This document shows positions 10,832 to 23,124 of a stretch of 64,000 nt of DNA, one piece after another (position 1 is the first letter of the stretch; every line of letters starts with the position of its first letter). Position numbers and translations under genes: made by a program. This DNA comes from Magicicada septendecula. Lineage: Eukaryota; Arthropoda; Insecta; Hemiptera; Cicadidae. The notes beneath the pieces are model-generated. The model had not been told where the DNA came from. It saw only the letters and a list, made by a program, of their open reading frames with translations, and made no database searches. The stretch lies in assembly GCA_034769895.1 (NCBI GenBank), contig CM068371.1, positions 400,907,469-400,971,468 of the forward strand, read 5' to 3'.

Positions 10832-13317
10832 TTCGCTAAAGTATAGTTTACACTCTGAACACTCAGACAATGGTTTCCGACTATTGAACTTTGCAGTTGG
10901 TCAAAATATGATCATAGGAGGGACTTTCTTCGACCACAAAGACATACATAAGGGCACATGGATCTCTCCAGATGGGAGAACGGTCAATCAAATAGATCAT
11001 GTCCTATTGGATGGCCGCCATAACTCAGACTTACAAGACGTGAGAGTTTATAGAAGTGCCGACATGGACAGCGATCACTATCTCGTAGTTGCAAAACTGA
11101 GAGCTAGAATCTCCAATAATAGAAATGAAAAAGGAATAAAGACTGTTAGATACAATACAGAAATGCTAAAGGAAGAAGAAATAAAACGGAGGTTCGAGGA
11201 AGTTACTAATGAGAAAATTAGATAGTGGAGACTTGAATGCCGTGAGGAACAAGATATAGAAAACCACTGGCTTAATCTAAAAAACATGTTAGTGACCACG
11301 GGAGAAGAAATCGTTGGTTTGAAGAAGAGACATGGGCGAGATGAGTGGTTTGATAAGGAGTGTGAAGAGGCAACTGACTTCAAAAACAAGACATACAGAT
11401 TTATGATCCAAAGGAAATGCACTAGGGCTGTTCAAGAGGAATACAGGAAGGCCAGGCGGAGGGAAAAGAAGATTCATAGAGGAAAAAAGAGGGAGTATAT
11501 GATGAGACAGATGGAAAAGATAGAGGAATATAAGAGTAAAAGGCTGAGCCGAGATATGTACAGGAAGGTGAATGATATGAGACAGGAATTTCAGCCTAGA
11601 ACAAATGCCTGTAGGGATAATAATGGTGGCCTTGTGAGTGATAATGCTGGCGTGATCAGGAGATGGACAGAACACTTCGAAGAGTTGCTAGGCTCAGTTG
11701 GGGAGGCTTCGATGGAGGCATCTGAGAATGAAGAGGAGGTAGGAGAATTCGAGGATGATAGAGAGGAGTTGGTGCCATCCTATGACGAGGTGTATGAAGC
11801 TCTAGAAAAGCTTAAAAATAACAAGGCAGCAGGTTCCGATGGTTTACCAGGGGAACTATTAAAGAGCGCAGGAGGAGATTTCATAAAGGAATTTGCCCAT
11901 CTTATAGAGCGAATATGGCTGGAGGAGGTAATGCCTGATGAGTGGAACAATGGGGTGGTGTGTTTAATACATAAAAAGGGTGATCCGCTTATATGTAAAA
12001 ATTATAGGGGCATCTCTCTACTTAATACAGCATATAAGGTATTGTCCAACATCATATTTTCTAGGCTGCTTCCCTACGCTGAGGAAAACATAAAAGAATA
12101 TCAGTGTGGATTCACTAGGAATAGGTCAACAACAGACCAAATATTTACACTAAGGCAAATCCTGGAAAAAACGTTGGAATATGGAGTGCCCACTCACCAT
12201 CTCTTTGTGGATTTCCAGTCGGCATATGATTCAATCAACCGGAAAATGCTATATAGAGCTATGAAGGAGTTGCATATACCATCTAAGTTGGTGCGTATGG
12301 TTGGAGTAGTTATGTCCAATTCTAAGTGCCAAATCAGAATACAATCAAATCTATCTAACTCCTTAAAAACATTGAATGGGTTGAAACAAGGAGATGCCTT
12401 AGCATGTCTGTTGTTCAACATAGCTCTAGAAAAGGTCATCAGGGATTCAGGAATTCAAACTAGCGGACACATATTTCACAAGGAGGTACAGCTTCTGGCC
12501 TATGCCGATGACATTGACGTCATAAGTAGGTCTGAATCTGGCTTAAAGGAAGCCTTTCAGGAACTGGAGTTGTCCGCTAAGGCTATGGGCTTGGTTATAA
12601 ACCAAAGCAAAACCAAATATATGGTTGTAGGTGCCAATACTCGTACCCTGTCCCTGCGCATTAACGATTATGAATTTGAAAAGGTTCAGGGTTTTCCATA
12701 TCTCGGGTCATATGTGGACTCTGGAAATGACTCCTCTAGAGATATTGAAAGACGAATATTATCTGCTAATAGGTGTTACTACGGACTGGTGAAACATTTT
12801 AAATCAAAATTAATAACTAAAGATACAAAAGCCTCCCTATACAAGACCTTGATTAGACCAGTCCTGATGTATGGCTCGGAATGCTGGGTGTTAAAAAAAC
12901 TAGATGAGCAGAGACTATCCGTTTTTGAGAGGAGGGTACTGAGGAGAATCTATGGCCCTGTGAGGGAAAACAACATTTGGAGGCGACTGCATAATCGAGA
13001 GTTGTACGAAAGGTTTAAAGATCTTCCGATCGTGCAACTCATACAAATTAACAGATTGCGTTGGGCTGGTCATGTGCAGAGAATGGCAGAGGATAGAATC
13101 CCAAAAAGAGTGATGAATTATTTGCCGATGGGAAGGAGAAGGAGGGGAAGACCGCGTACAAGATGGCTGGACCAGGTTGGTAAGGAGGCAGTGAGGCTGG
13201 GTGCAGCAAACTGGTGGACATTGGCCGGGAGTAGAGACCAGTGGGGAAGATTTCTTTTGGAGGCCAGGGCCCGGACTGGGCTGTAGCGCCGAGGATGTAT
13301 GTATGTATGTATGTATG
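10832..13317 (+). mobile_element. RTE-like LINE, 5'-truncated, with 15-bp target duplication
   Basis: A single insertion of about 2.49 kb bounded by an exact 15-bp direct repeat, tatcgttcgctatag, at 10,817-10,831 and 13,318-13,332. It starts inside the endonuclease domain, so the 5' part is missing, as is usual for target-primed reverse transcription. It ends in an (ATGT)n tail (about 13,295-13,317) directly after the stop codon, a microsatellite-like tail such as RTE-type LINEs often carry. The target duplication has not mutated and the ORF has one stop, so the insertion looks fairly recent. Clade assignment to RTE-like is from motifs only. Confidence 0.92.
10833..13286 (+). pseudogene. LINE polyprotein: endonuclease C-terminus, reverse transcriptase, C-terminal domain; one nonsense codon
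   Basis: One continuous + frame broken only by a TAG at 11,223-11,225; the frame is open on both sides, so I treat it as one gene. The first about 130 codons show the end of an AP-type endonuclease: TWISPDGRTVNQIDHVL, then a conserved SDH (ADMDSDHYLVVAK). The region from 11,286 (666 codons) contains the reverse transcriptase: NKAAGSDGLPGELL near codon 178, FVDFQSAYDSI near 307, GLKQGDALACLLFN near 365 and the catalytic YADD at 406-409. A C-terminal part with RLRWAGHVQRM (near 590) and GRPRTRWLDQV ends at the TAG at 13,284-13,286. The enzyme would nick DNA and copy its own RNA at the nick. This copy lacks its endonuclease N-terminus and should be inactive. A start codon is not assigned because the 5' end is truncated. 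Confidence 0.93.
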
Positions 13318-13339
13318 TATCGTTCGCTATAGAAAAAAT

Positions 13340-14490
13340 TTTACACACAGACACTTTTCGAAAAATGGCTTTTCTTCATGTTTTGTGGGTAGTACAATCA
13401 GAATCAGCCCCTATCTTGAACACGATTTTTCGCGATCACCATACTTCCATTTCCTTACGGAACATGGAAGTAATAAGACGAAACCAAGGAAAGCACAGGA
13501 AGGTGACAGATGAGCTGGAGTGGTGATATTAAAGTAACAGGCTTCAAGCGTGCAGACAATCAGAGGAGGTATATGCTCTAGACTGAACTTTGTACGAACT
13601 TCAGACAGTAAAACTATCCAGTTAAATTGTTTTGTCCAATTTTGAGTGAGTGAATGTGAATATCGAACACTGGACTGCACCAGACGACAGCTGCCTCAAC
13701 TTGCGCCACAGCGACTAGAATTGCAGCCTGCTGTCAGCTGTAAATCTAATATGAAGAAACTTGGGCGATAACTCTACAACAGGCAAAGAATATGAAAAAC
13801 TACGCTGGAATTTAATAGGATAAAACTAAAGCAGGTTGTAAAAAGTTACTGAGATCGAACGAGATCCATCAAACGAAACGGACTGGTTACAAGGTGCTGA
13901 ACCATAAAGCATGAATAATAAATCGAACAAAGGACGGTCTTTCATTGAATATTATGAGGTGCTGGGCACAAAACGAAAAGAAACTAGAGAGCAAAAACAC
14001 GCGCAAAAAATTAGATTTGGCGCACCGAGTCTATGCGGTGGAGCAAACACGTTTGACGGTCGATGAGATTTATTTACCGTAGTATCTGTGATAACCGTAT
14101 TTATCATGCTAATGCACGTACTTTGCATGTTTATCAGGTTCCCCCCGCGCGCCTAATGAACTTGTTTGTAGTTTACGAGCTTCACTGGTAGTTGAGAGTT
14201 ATGTAGTTGCCATCAACGGCCTACTGACACTGGAACAAGTGATGGACACGAGACTACTTATGAAGAATAGCCGTCCGTCTTATGCTGTTGAAGTGAAAAT
14301 TCGTGAAAAACTTGATGTTATTAATAAAGTTGTTAACAAAGACTTTCAAGATAAAAATAGTGCTGAAGTTAACGTTCCTGTTATACTTAAGGTAAAATTG
14401 TGTCTTCAAGAGCAAATGTTTTATGTTATCTAAAATACAAAAAGCCGCAAACTATTAGAGTAAATATCTCATTTTTAGTTCTTAAGTGAA
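13340..14490. other. No gene recognised
   Basis: Small ORFs at 13,299-13,680 have no known motif. An ORF at 14,239-14,433 (64 codons, ATG start) is followed by an in-frame AAG/GTAAAA that could pass for a splice donor, but nothing else supports an exon. Left unassigned. Confidence 0.4.
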
Positions 14491-15648
14491 TACGGGCGTA
14501 TTTACGGCAGCCCGGCTCCAGGCAGGGGCGAACCGTGCCACCGCCCAGGGCGGCAAATTTTAAAGGGCGGCAAATTTCGGGATGTTAAGTTTTGAAATTG
14601 AGGGAAAAAATAAAATTATTCACTTAATTTCATCACAATATGTAAGATCAGTAAGAATTACTTTATGTGTAAAGTCAGCGGAGTTTAACGAAGATTCATG
14701 AACGAGAGAACGTAAACCTGACTTGTACGAAGCTCGAACTTATTCAAACTTATCTCAGATCGAGTATGTCCGAGACTCGCCTGAGTGGTCTGGCGACTAT
14801 ATCTACAGAACATCAGTTAGCTGAATCACTTGATTACAACGAAGTCATAAAGGAGTTTGCAGTGCAAAAGCTAGACGTGTATTTTTTAACTACGGTATAT
14901 GATACATTACTTTTATATTTCAATCATAATGAATTTTAGTTAGTATTTTAATTTTAAATCATCACATAGGCATACATTTGTATTGTCTCACGATTCCTTG
15001 TATTGTCTTTACAATTTTTATTCTAGCCGTTCGCCGCATCATAAACGCCAAAAAACGTCTAGTTACTTGATAAACACAACAATGCAAACATTCCTAAGTC
15101 GTCATTTGAAGACAATCGCCGTATCTTTAGAGTAGGTCTAGTGTGTGTGAATAATGTGTTCAGAGTTAAAATAGAGAGGGGGGCACTCATAAATACTGCA
15201 CAGGGCGGCAGAAGCGCTGGGCCGGCCCTGATTTACGGGGAGGGGGACGAACGGGGGATGAACGCACCCCTCCCCCAGAGGGTCAAAAATTTTAAGAAAT
15301 TCTTTAATTTCTTAATTTTTAATCTATTGTATTATTTTTTTTTTTTAGCTGTGTACGCTAATATAGTAGAAAACGTTTCTTAAATATACGAACAGGTTTA
15401 TTACAGAGCGTTTGCTTACACGTTTGGAATACGAATACGGATAAATCAATTCAGTCAGTAGATATCTTCTAAACAGTGTTTCAGTAACGCGTATTTTTAT
15501 TGTGTTATTGAGGTTTATTTGTTTACTTCAATGGGATCGATTTCAGGGTGTTTTCACACTTTGTTCTACCACTTTAAAGATAGTAATGTCGACTAGTCTG
15601 AACTTGTTATTTCTTTTGTATGAAGCAGATTCGACAGATACGCTACTG
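14491..15648 (+). mobile_element. hAT-like MITE, family M1, copy 2, split by another element
   Basis: The left terminus (tacgggcgtatttacgg at 14,491-14,507) and the body from 15,239 to 15,648 (ending acagatacgctactg) align with copy 1 at 575-986. The two parts are separated by the element at 14,508-15,230. Rejoined, the length is about 430 bp, like the other copies. Flanking octamers do not match, so its own target duplication has decayed or the ends are slightly misplaced. Confidence 0.68.
14508..15230. mobile_element. hAT-like non-autonomous element, 723 bp, exact 8-bp target duplication
   Basis: The octamer atttacgg is present on both sides (14,500-14,507 and 15,231-15,238). The ends are inverted: CAGCCCGGCTCCAGG on the left and, read inward from the right, CAGGGCCGGCCCAGC. 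An 8-bp duplication with CAG...CTG termini is the hallmark of hAT transposons. The interior has GC-rich ends (repeated gggcggcaaattt) and an AT-rich centre, with no transposase ORF, so it would depend on an autonomous partner. It interrupts MITE M1 copy 2 and is therefore younger than it. Confidence 0.87.
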
Positions 15649-15964
15649 TATCTGTAACAATAATCTTATCTTAGTAACCGTGCAATCTGATTGGTACACA
15701 GAGACTGTTCCGGGAAGTGCTGTGCAATTAAGAACACATTATTACATGAAACGCTTCCGAATATTAGTCTTCTGCCTGTTTTAGTAGTACAAACTATCGT
15801 GGACTTTTGTAAAGCTTTTCATGGCTTTACATTGATCCATGCAGTGTTGTGATGTATGTTCAACAGTTTAGACAGCGCTCGGACGGCCGCTATAGTTGAT
15901 TTGCTTCACTAACATTGTCATTGTTCCCCTTTCTTTTGTCATAGATTTATTTGGTAAGTCGAAG

Positions 15965-16712
15965 CAGTAGTGGACTAAAGGGGGGGGCGGACCCATCACT
16001 TAGTGGGAGGCCTCCAGAATAGGAAAATTAAGTTTTTTTGGTAACTTTTTTAATTTATTTGCAAATTTTCTATTGTCACGTCCTGAAACGCAACACTAGA
16101 GAGTTCCAGGATTTAATCCATCGATTCCAAAGACTTTTTCATATTATTTTGAAATCTATCTTACAAGCCTACCTCGTAAAGCAAAAATATATAAAAAAGG
16201 AACTTATAAAGGTAAGTTTATTATTAGAAATATGTTCATACTAAAAAAGGAGCGTCAGTCGTACCTGGCGTCACTGCCTCACCACGCAGTCGGAAGTCAC
16301 AAATTGAACCCTAAACATCCCTGCTAACTGACTCAAAGAAAAATTCCCAAGTATAGTTTGCAGCAATGATAATTTGTTTTGCAGTGTATAAGTTTGTTGT
16401 ATATTATAAAGTATTGTAATAAATTTAATGCAGTCTATAAATAATACTACTTCTCTTATTTCTTTAAACTTTGTATTTACAGTATGAAGTGGATTTTTGT
16501 TTCAAACATTACTACAGCTTCTTATAAAGTTTTCTAACTAGGTGTATCAATACAGTAATTATGAAACACTGTGTCAACAATAAATATGGAAAAGTAAAAT
16601 GTTTCTAATATGTATTTCTAAAGATAAATTGGATTATAAACACCCGTCTTATGGGAGGTGGGATTAGGAAAGGAATCCGCCCCGGGCCTCCAGTGATCTA
16701 GGTACGCCACTG
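15965..16712. mobile_element. Candidate TIR element (MITE), ~750 bp
   Basis: The left end CAGTAGTGGACTAAAGG and the right end, read inward (CAGTGGCGTACCTAG), form a weak inverted pair, followed on both sides by GC-rich shoulders (ggggggggcgg on the left, ccgccccgggcctcc on the right). The interior is AT-rich without a credible ORF. Flanking octamers do not match (only gaag is shared), so the boundaries and the family are uncertain. Confidence 0.45.
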
Positions 16713-16719
16713 GAAGCAA

Positions 16720-17690
16720 ACCACAAACTTTAACTGTGTCTTCAACTTTGTCTAAATTGCAGAAAACATTTCAATAATTACGCATTATAACTTTTTTTAC
16801 GTAACTCATTTCTGCATTTTCATTAGATAGATGCTCAAAAGAACAATGCTCAAGAAACGACATCAAAATCTGCCCACTGATTTAGAGATTAACCCAAATA
16901 TATGGAATTTGTTGTCCATGGCGAGACCGAGTGTTGTCACTAACTATAATAAATTATTCCGACGCGGAACACAATTATTTTAGAAGCCATTTTTTAAATT
17001 TTTTTACCTCACTGTCTGAAGTAGTTTTTGCTCGTTACGAGCTTCATCGGAGGCTGCAGCTAGGAGCGCTGTCCATCCTGCTTTTGGTGGCGGTGCCGTC
17101 GTTCGAAAGATCGTTGTTGTGTGTGTGTTGTGTCATATTTTCAAATAGTATGAGTGATTTAAATTGTGTCTGTTCGTTTAGGATATTGTTTCTATGTGTT
17201 TTTGTGAGTTTTTATACGTCTAGATGTTCGACTAGATATATTTGTAACTCGAATAGTTAGTCAGACACTTACAAAGAACTTCATTTTATATTATACAGAG
17301 TTTCACAGCCTCTGTGTAAACAAAGCTGCTGCCTTCAGAATAAACAACTTCCACACTGTTTTTGATTCCGTGACATCAGGTAATATCTGCGCAATTTACA
17401 GAAGGCAATGTAAACGTGACTGGATACAGACCGTGTGTGTGCTTACTGATCCACACGCGATCACGGTGGCAGTGTACGGAAGTGATTGCGTCTGCGTACA
17501 CATCGCATACGTACACTTGTTTGATCTCCTGATAGATATCCCAGATTCGACGTTAATGTGCTTTCCCCAGTTGTCAAGTTCGCAGTTAGGTTTCTGCCAA
17601 ATCACAATTATGCCAGTTACATACGATTAGCCTAAGCGTAGAAATATGCAGAAGTGAAAACAGCTAGAAACAAGTACGTTGAAAAATCAT
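16720..17690. other. No gene recognised
   Basis: ORFs at 16,931-17,260 and 17,370-17,630 have no recognisable domain. No repeat or RNA structure stands out. Confidence 0.45.
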
Positions 17691-17769
17691 GTGGAGGAAT
17701 TAGTTAAACAAGCCGCCATCAGATGGAGGCGACTTGTAGACTTCCTATGTTATGCAACGAAACGATGGG

Positions 17770-18430
17770 CTTATATAAAAGCTCAGAAAGTTGGGTAACC
17801 GAACGGATCAAGAATCCACGAAAAGAAGTACAAAAATGGCAGGTAGCTATCAATAAATGTGAATAAAACTAAAATGATAAGACGCATAAGATATACCTGT
17901 GCCAGACAAAACATTATAAAAGAACATAGAAAAAGGCCCGTGTTCACATATTTGGGATCAACATTTCAAAAGATGACAATGAAACGGTAGAGATAAGAAG
18001 AAAAATAACAAAGCGTATTTTGCACGTACAATCACCTATACGTTATTGTATTCATAACTACTTAACCAGCCACCTTATGCTATGTTAGTGAAACCTGAAT
18101 ATTAATCCAAACGTCGCTGTAACGCCTGAAGTTATTTGAGAGGAAGGCGGATCCTGGGCTCATTATAGAACTGAGGTGTGGAATGTGCGAGATAATCAGA
18201 ACGTTTATTACCATTTCAACTAGCCAACAGTGGAAATACACATGTGACTGAACTTACCGGCCATGACGGTAAGAATGAATAACGCGTGAATAGCAAAAAA
18301 AAATGTCATAGGAAACATAGAGGGGAAAAGGCCGCTCAAGGAAAAGACGGCAGGACGTTGTTGCAGCAGATGCGAGAGAATAAGTCGCAATGGAGTTCCT
18401 TCGCAACTCATACAGTGACCTGCAAGATTG
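17770..18430 (+). pseudogene. Decayed LINE fragment, region after the RT active site
   Basis: Pieces in changing frames follow the standard LINE order: INVNKTKMIRR, then PVFTYLGST, NDNETVEIRR, KLFERK, and RDNQNVYYHFN. These are followed by a badly damaged 'xGHVxRM' region with GRTRLLQQ-like remains and NKSQWSS at the end. The order matches the intact LINE at 10.8-13.3 kb (NQSKTKYM, PYLGSY, SVFERRVLRR, REL). At least five frameshifts or stops. Related to the RTE-like or family A group; limits approximate. Confidence 0.72.
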
Positions 18431-18649
18431 CACTTCGGCTTCCGATTTCTATATGTAAGACCCGCCTTAGGACCTTCCTTTCAGGCGTTCCAGTGCTCTT
18501 TGCGTTAGTATCCAGGTTCTAATAACATAGCAAAGTATGGACCTTCTAATAGTTTTATATAGGCTTATGTGTTTTTGTGTGCCTGTGAATATCTTTTGAT
18601 TTAAAGGTACTAAGGGCAAAATACGTTTTGTTAACCAGAGTTATCATAC

Positions 18650-19075
18650 GTACTTCATCTTTGGTTTTCGTTCTCATCTTCTGCTACAATTGCTCCAAGG
18701 TTTGTGAAAAAACCAGGCTGCTTCTGTACAGTATTCCTCTATAATAAGATTTTGCATGGATCAGGTAGATCTTGTCTGACTTATTATGTATGTTTTATCC
18801 ACGTCTGTAGATAGTCCTACCCCTTTTGGATTTCTTTTCGGACTTACATACGGGTCCCTCATAGCTGCGTTAAATCGCGCTACGATGACAATATAGCCGC
18901 TATTTGCACTGGTTTGTTGTAAAATACTTCTGAGCGATTAATTTAGCATTTTTCTTAGCATATCTAGAATCTAGGCTGAAGAAGATAGGAACCAGCCCGT
19001 TGCCCTGTTTTAGACAATGGATGAGCTCAAAGGGTCCGATGAGTTAGTTCTGCATCCTCACCTGTGATATGGTCA
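18650..19075 (-). pseudogene. Possible very decayed reverse transcriptase piece
   Basis: On the minus strand a stretch reading LKTGQRAGSYLLQP followed by VFYNKPVQIAAILSS has the spacing of the RT motifs 'LKQGDxLxxLLF' and 'xxxVQLLAYADD'. If correct, it is in the opposite orientation to the LINE piece at 17.8-18.4 kb. The match is weak and the catalytic Asp pair is not visible. Confidence 0.33.
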
Positions 19076-19246
19076 TCTTTTTTTAAGATGCTGGTAAAAA
19101 TGCTAATTTAAGTTTGCTGGTCTTCCAAATCCTAGCATTATACTATATACTTTGCCTCCCATTATACTATCGTATGCCTGGCATCTCATGCATTATATGT
19201 GGAATTTTCTACTTTCTCATATATACATATGTGCGCGCCTGCCTGC

Positions 19247-19481
<235 letters not shown>

Positions 19482-19806
19482 ATTTCTTTTCTTATGAACG
19501 AGTTACATTTTCCAAATTGTATCCCCAAGTGTGTTTTTTATATTAACCTGCAGTAGCGAATATTGGGTGGTAAGTAATGTATATACACAGAATCCAATTG
19601 CAATAAGAGGAACGCATTTCTACCACACCAGGCAATACAAAACTTTCTTCAGAGACAGTCTCTTGATGTGGGAACAAGTATTTAAGCATACGTTTATGAA
19701 TTAGAAGAAGAAGTGGCCCTTCTTCATCCACAGCAACACGCCGCTCATCTTAATTAACGTAACTATGTTGCATATCCCGTTTAAAATTCGTGACACACTC
19801 ATCACT

Positions 19807-19821
19807 TCTCTCTCTCCCTCA

Positions 19822-19899
<78 letters not shown>
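19807..19899. repeat. (TC)n microsatellite, ~90 bp
   Basis: Imperfect at the start (tctctctctccctcacac), then pure TC from about 19,825 to 19,899. Confidence 0.95.
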
Positions 19900-19903
<4 letters not shown>

Positions 19904-20435
19904 AACTCTACCTTCACCCGTTGTTTTCTCTAGTGATTACTTTATATTAGTGCTTTCGTTTGCCCGCCATTTTGAGTCTACATATCTATTACGGTTAACC
20001 TATATCCCTCATCAAGCCCATGTACGGTATAATTTGCTGAATCTTGTAATTATTGTCAGTAAAGCTTCAGTATGTGGTTAAGACGCAGTAATCAACTGAT
20101 GTCTTACTGCATCGTAATCTTTGGCCTTCACGTCTACTCAGAACTGGTAATAATTTATTACTTTTATTTTTTAGCTACTTTGTGAATCTTGAAGGTGTGC
20201 AATCGTATTTTCCCATCTCGTAATCTGCTGCAGCGCCTAATAAAAAGTTTATTTTTTCAGTCACAAACTAATGAAGTGCAACTTCAGACACTGGCGTTTT
20301 GTTTCAAGAAAGTTTAAAATTAAAAATTTTCTAATGACAAACTATAATCCAAAAAGTCAAACAGCATTATTTTCATGTCTCGGTGTACATTATGCTTACG
20401 TTAAAAATTACTACTTTGAAATAAAAGTGACTTTT

Positions 20436-20895
20436 TTTCTTCTTCTTCTTCTTCTTCTTCTTCTTCTTCTTCTTCTTCTTCTTCTTCTTCTATGGCGTCA
20501 CAGTTCGAAGTCGAACCTTAGCCTCCATAATCATCCGCCTCTATTTTTCCCTGTCCTTGGCGATCGATGTCCATCGTTTTATTTTAAGTACATTGTCAGT
20601 ATCCCTCGCCACTGAGTCAATCCAGCGTGTCTTGGGACTTCTACCCTCGATCTGACTAAACAGTACCTTCCTAGGTATTCGGTTGTCTTCCAACCGAATG
20701 CTGTGTCCTGCTCATTGCAATTTATGCAGTCGGATGGTGGTGGCCAGATCATTGTCTTTATACAGCTTGTATAGCTCCTCATTTTGACGCATTCTCCATA
20801 TCCCGTTTACTTGGATTGCTCCATATATTCTCCTCAAAATTCTCCTTTTAGTTACTTTTATAAAAGTTAGTTAGTTTATAAAAGTCTTCAAAAAT
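20436..20895 (-). mobile_element. 5'-truncated LINE copy (family A) with (GAA)n tail
   Basis: Read on the minus strand, the sequence encodes the C-terminal end of a LINE protein: RRILRRIYGAIQVNGIWRMR, NEELYKLYKDNDLATTI, RLHKLQ, a stop where Trp is expected, AGHSIRLEDNRIPRKVLF, GRRPKTRWIDSVARDTD and EKWRRMIMEAKVRLRTV, ending at a TAG. It is followed directly by about 17 GAA units (TTC on the + strand, 20,438-20,490). Near-identical 15-mers ataaaagtgactttt (20,421-20,435) and ataaaagttactttt (20,896-20,910) flank it and are a good target-duplication candidate with one mismatch. It is the same family as the copy at 278-501. Non-functional. Confidence 0.84.
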
Positions 20896-20910
20896 ATAAA
20901 AGTTACTTTT

Positions 20911-21985
20911 AGTTGATGAAAACGAGGGAATGAAACGAAGATGAGTTGTGAGGGGGGGAGGAGAATAAGTGAGAATGTGTGTGTTTACGCATGTGTGCGT
21001 CTGCCGAACTGACACATATAAGTTTAAATACTAGTCATACTTTTCCCAGCAAAATCACAATTATTTAAGATTTTTTAGGGTTTAAAGCAATGTTAATAAC
21101 CACCCTTTTTGAAACTTAAATCCAAAAGGCATATTCAACACATTGATGAGAAAGTGTCTGAGAATATATAAATACTGGGGAAGCCTGCTTGTGTAGCTTA
21201 TTGTTCGCAGGTGACCAGTTACTAACACCGAATGTCGAACTGTTTTACAAACTTATCTTTCGTCATACAAAATAGAAGTAATCAAGTCCAATCTAGACGG
21301 CAGCATCCTGGGTCGAGACACATTTTAAATACCATGGATGTGTCATAACTTTCAGACATGATCGTCACGTAGTCACGTTATTTACAAGCTAGTAAACCTT
21401 ATATAGATTTCTGTGGTAGACTCTTGGCAGACACTGTAGAAGAGAAACTTTAATGCCACTCTACGGAATGACGTCACTGTCAGCTCTCACGTGTGGTAGT
21501 CAAGTATGGATAATCAGTACGAAAGATGCTGGTACAATACAGTATGATGTAATTCGTGGAGTATGATGTTCCTTCTCTTCCTGCATTTCTCCGGTCGTTT
21601 GCCGAAACTACTTTTGATTCCGCAGCGACATCTTCCTTTCCCTACCTCAGAACCATTAGTACGTCTGCACCACCTTCCCTATCAGGATCAAACGCCCTCG
21701 GGAGATTCTTAATGATCCTCTGTAAGTCAGCCTCGTCACGCTATTCTAAATACCCCCAGCATCTTCCTTCCTTTCTGTTTCACCTCCGCTGCTCAGGTAA
21801 ATCCTTCCCCAAGGATGTCTCTAGCACACTGCTTGGCCCTGTTACCATTTGCCACCGGCACGGAGGTTCTCTGCCTCGCAAGGGCAGTGGTATTAAAGCA
21901 TAAACTCTGTTCAAAATTCCGGCACCATCTTGCGGATAACTGTGTTGACGTGTCCTTTCCCAGTTTTTAGCTACCCTTTCAATTA
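20911..21985. other. No gene recognised; GC-richer segment 21,540-21,920
   Basis: A 115-codon + ORF (21,556-21,903) lies in a GC-richer block. It is Ser/Pro/Leu-rich and I recognise no domain on either strand. The block could be an unknown repeat. The rest is AT-rich without features. Confidence 0.4.
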
Positions 21986-21989
21986 AAGT

Positions 21990-22080
21990 CCAGCACTGTT
22001 TTCATCTGGCAGTCGTCAGGCACAAACCGGAAGCTGCAAGTAAGCCGTGGGTGCAAAGACGCCCCACTACCCAGTGCGAA
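21990..22080 (+). repeat. Dispersed repeat R-F, copy 1
   Basis: Aligns with 46,300-46,385: both contain ctggcagtc, ccggaagctgca, aagcc, and aaagacgcc in the same order and spacing. The second copy continues into a stretch next to a Penelope-like remnant, so R-F may be an untranslated part of such an element (inference). Confidence 0.6.
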
Positions 22081-22352
22081 GCAAAGCACAATACAATGTG
22101 CCGATGTCTGATTGGCTGTACACGTACTGACATTAAGAGGTAAGCAGGAGTTCAAAATGAATTCCTTACTGTAAATGACAAAATTAATTAATACAGACTT
22201 CGTAGGAAAGAGCGTAGCATAGAGGGTGTATAGAAACTTTGTTCAGATTGCGTAAATTAACCATTGAGAATTATCTGAAAGGAAGACGAAACAAAGGACA
22301 CACGAGGAAAAGATGGTCCGCGGAACCGGCACAGAACGCGTGGCCTAATTCG

Positions 22353-22467
22353 TGATGATGATGAGGCGGAGGAGGAGAAGGAGGAGAAGGAGGAGGAGTA
22401 GGAGGAGAAGGAGGAGGAGGAGGACGACGACGACGACAGTGGTGGTGGTGGTGGTAATGATGATGAT
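22353..22467. repeat. Chained trinucleotide repeats (GAT, GAG/GGA, GAC, GGT, GAT)
   Basis: About 115 bp of consecutive trinucleotide runs that change unit by single-base steps: GATGAT, then GAG/GGA with GAA, then GACGAC, then GGTGGT, then GATGAT. On the minus strand this gives a His/Pro-rich ORF (22,271-22,477), which I consider an artefact of the repeat. Confidence 0.85.
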
Positions 22468-22479
22468 TTTTCGTCACTT

Positions 22480-23120
22480 CAGCTAGGAAATTCCATTGAA
22501 AACTACGAAGTGTTTCTCTGTACCAACGAAGGTCTACGGGAGACCTAAACTAACTTGAAAAATAGATATATCAGTGTCTCTATGAAAACAGTAGAATTTG
22601 TAAAAAACTGGACGAGTAAATACTATTAAAATCTTATTCCTTCCACCTTCCACTAAGGCGATGAAGAACGTTCTCCGTAGACACGTTTAAAGGCATTTTA
22701 TCAGCTCAGGTGGGTGATGTTTGTTTGACTACTTACAACGCTATCTCAAATAGCCGAGTCAATGTATCTGCACAGAACCACAACTACAAATGGCTGCTTA
22801 ATGAGCGACATCGACCGAAACATAAATAACACCAACAGTATCAAATTTGTACCAATAACACATCAAAGCACTTTACTACGGGTAATTGCTACAACGGCAG
22901 TGTGAAACGCTTAGTGTCACACTAATAGGATGTTATCGAACTGGATTGCTTCTGTCACTCGCCACTTATCACGAGAAGCCGCGTGCTCTGCGCCGAGGAA
23001 TTTTGTTTTTTACTCCGTTGAAAGTTGGCTACACTGATTTCGAGTATTTTCTTTCAGAAACCAGAATATATTTTTAATGTGCATTAGATTTAACACTTGT
23101 AGTTTCCACGTTGTCTATTA
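22480..23120. other. No gene seen
   Basis: Mixed sequence. A 63-codon ORF at 22,886-23,077 has no recognisable motif. Confidence 0.45.
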
Positions 23121-23124
23121 TAAG

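Noticed and set aside
22271-22477. His/Pro-rich minus-strand ORF
   Set aside because: Produced by chained trinucleotide repeats; no conserved domain.
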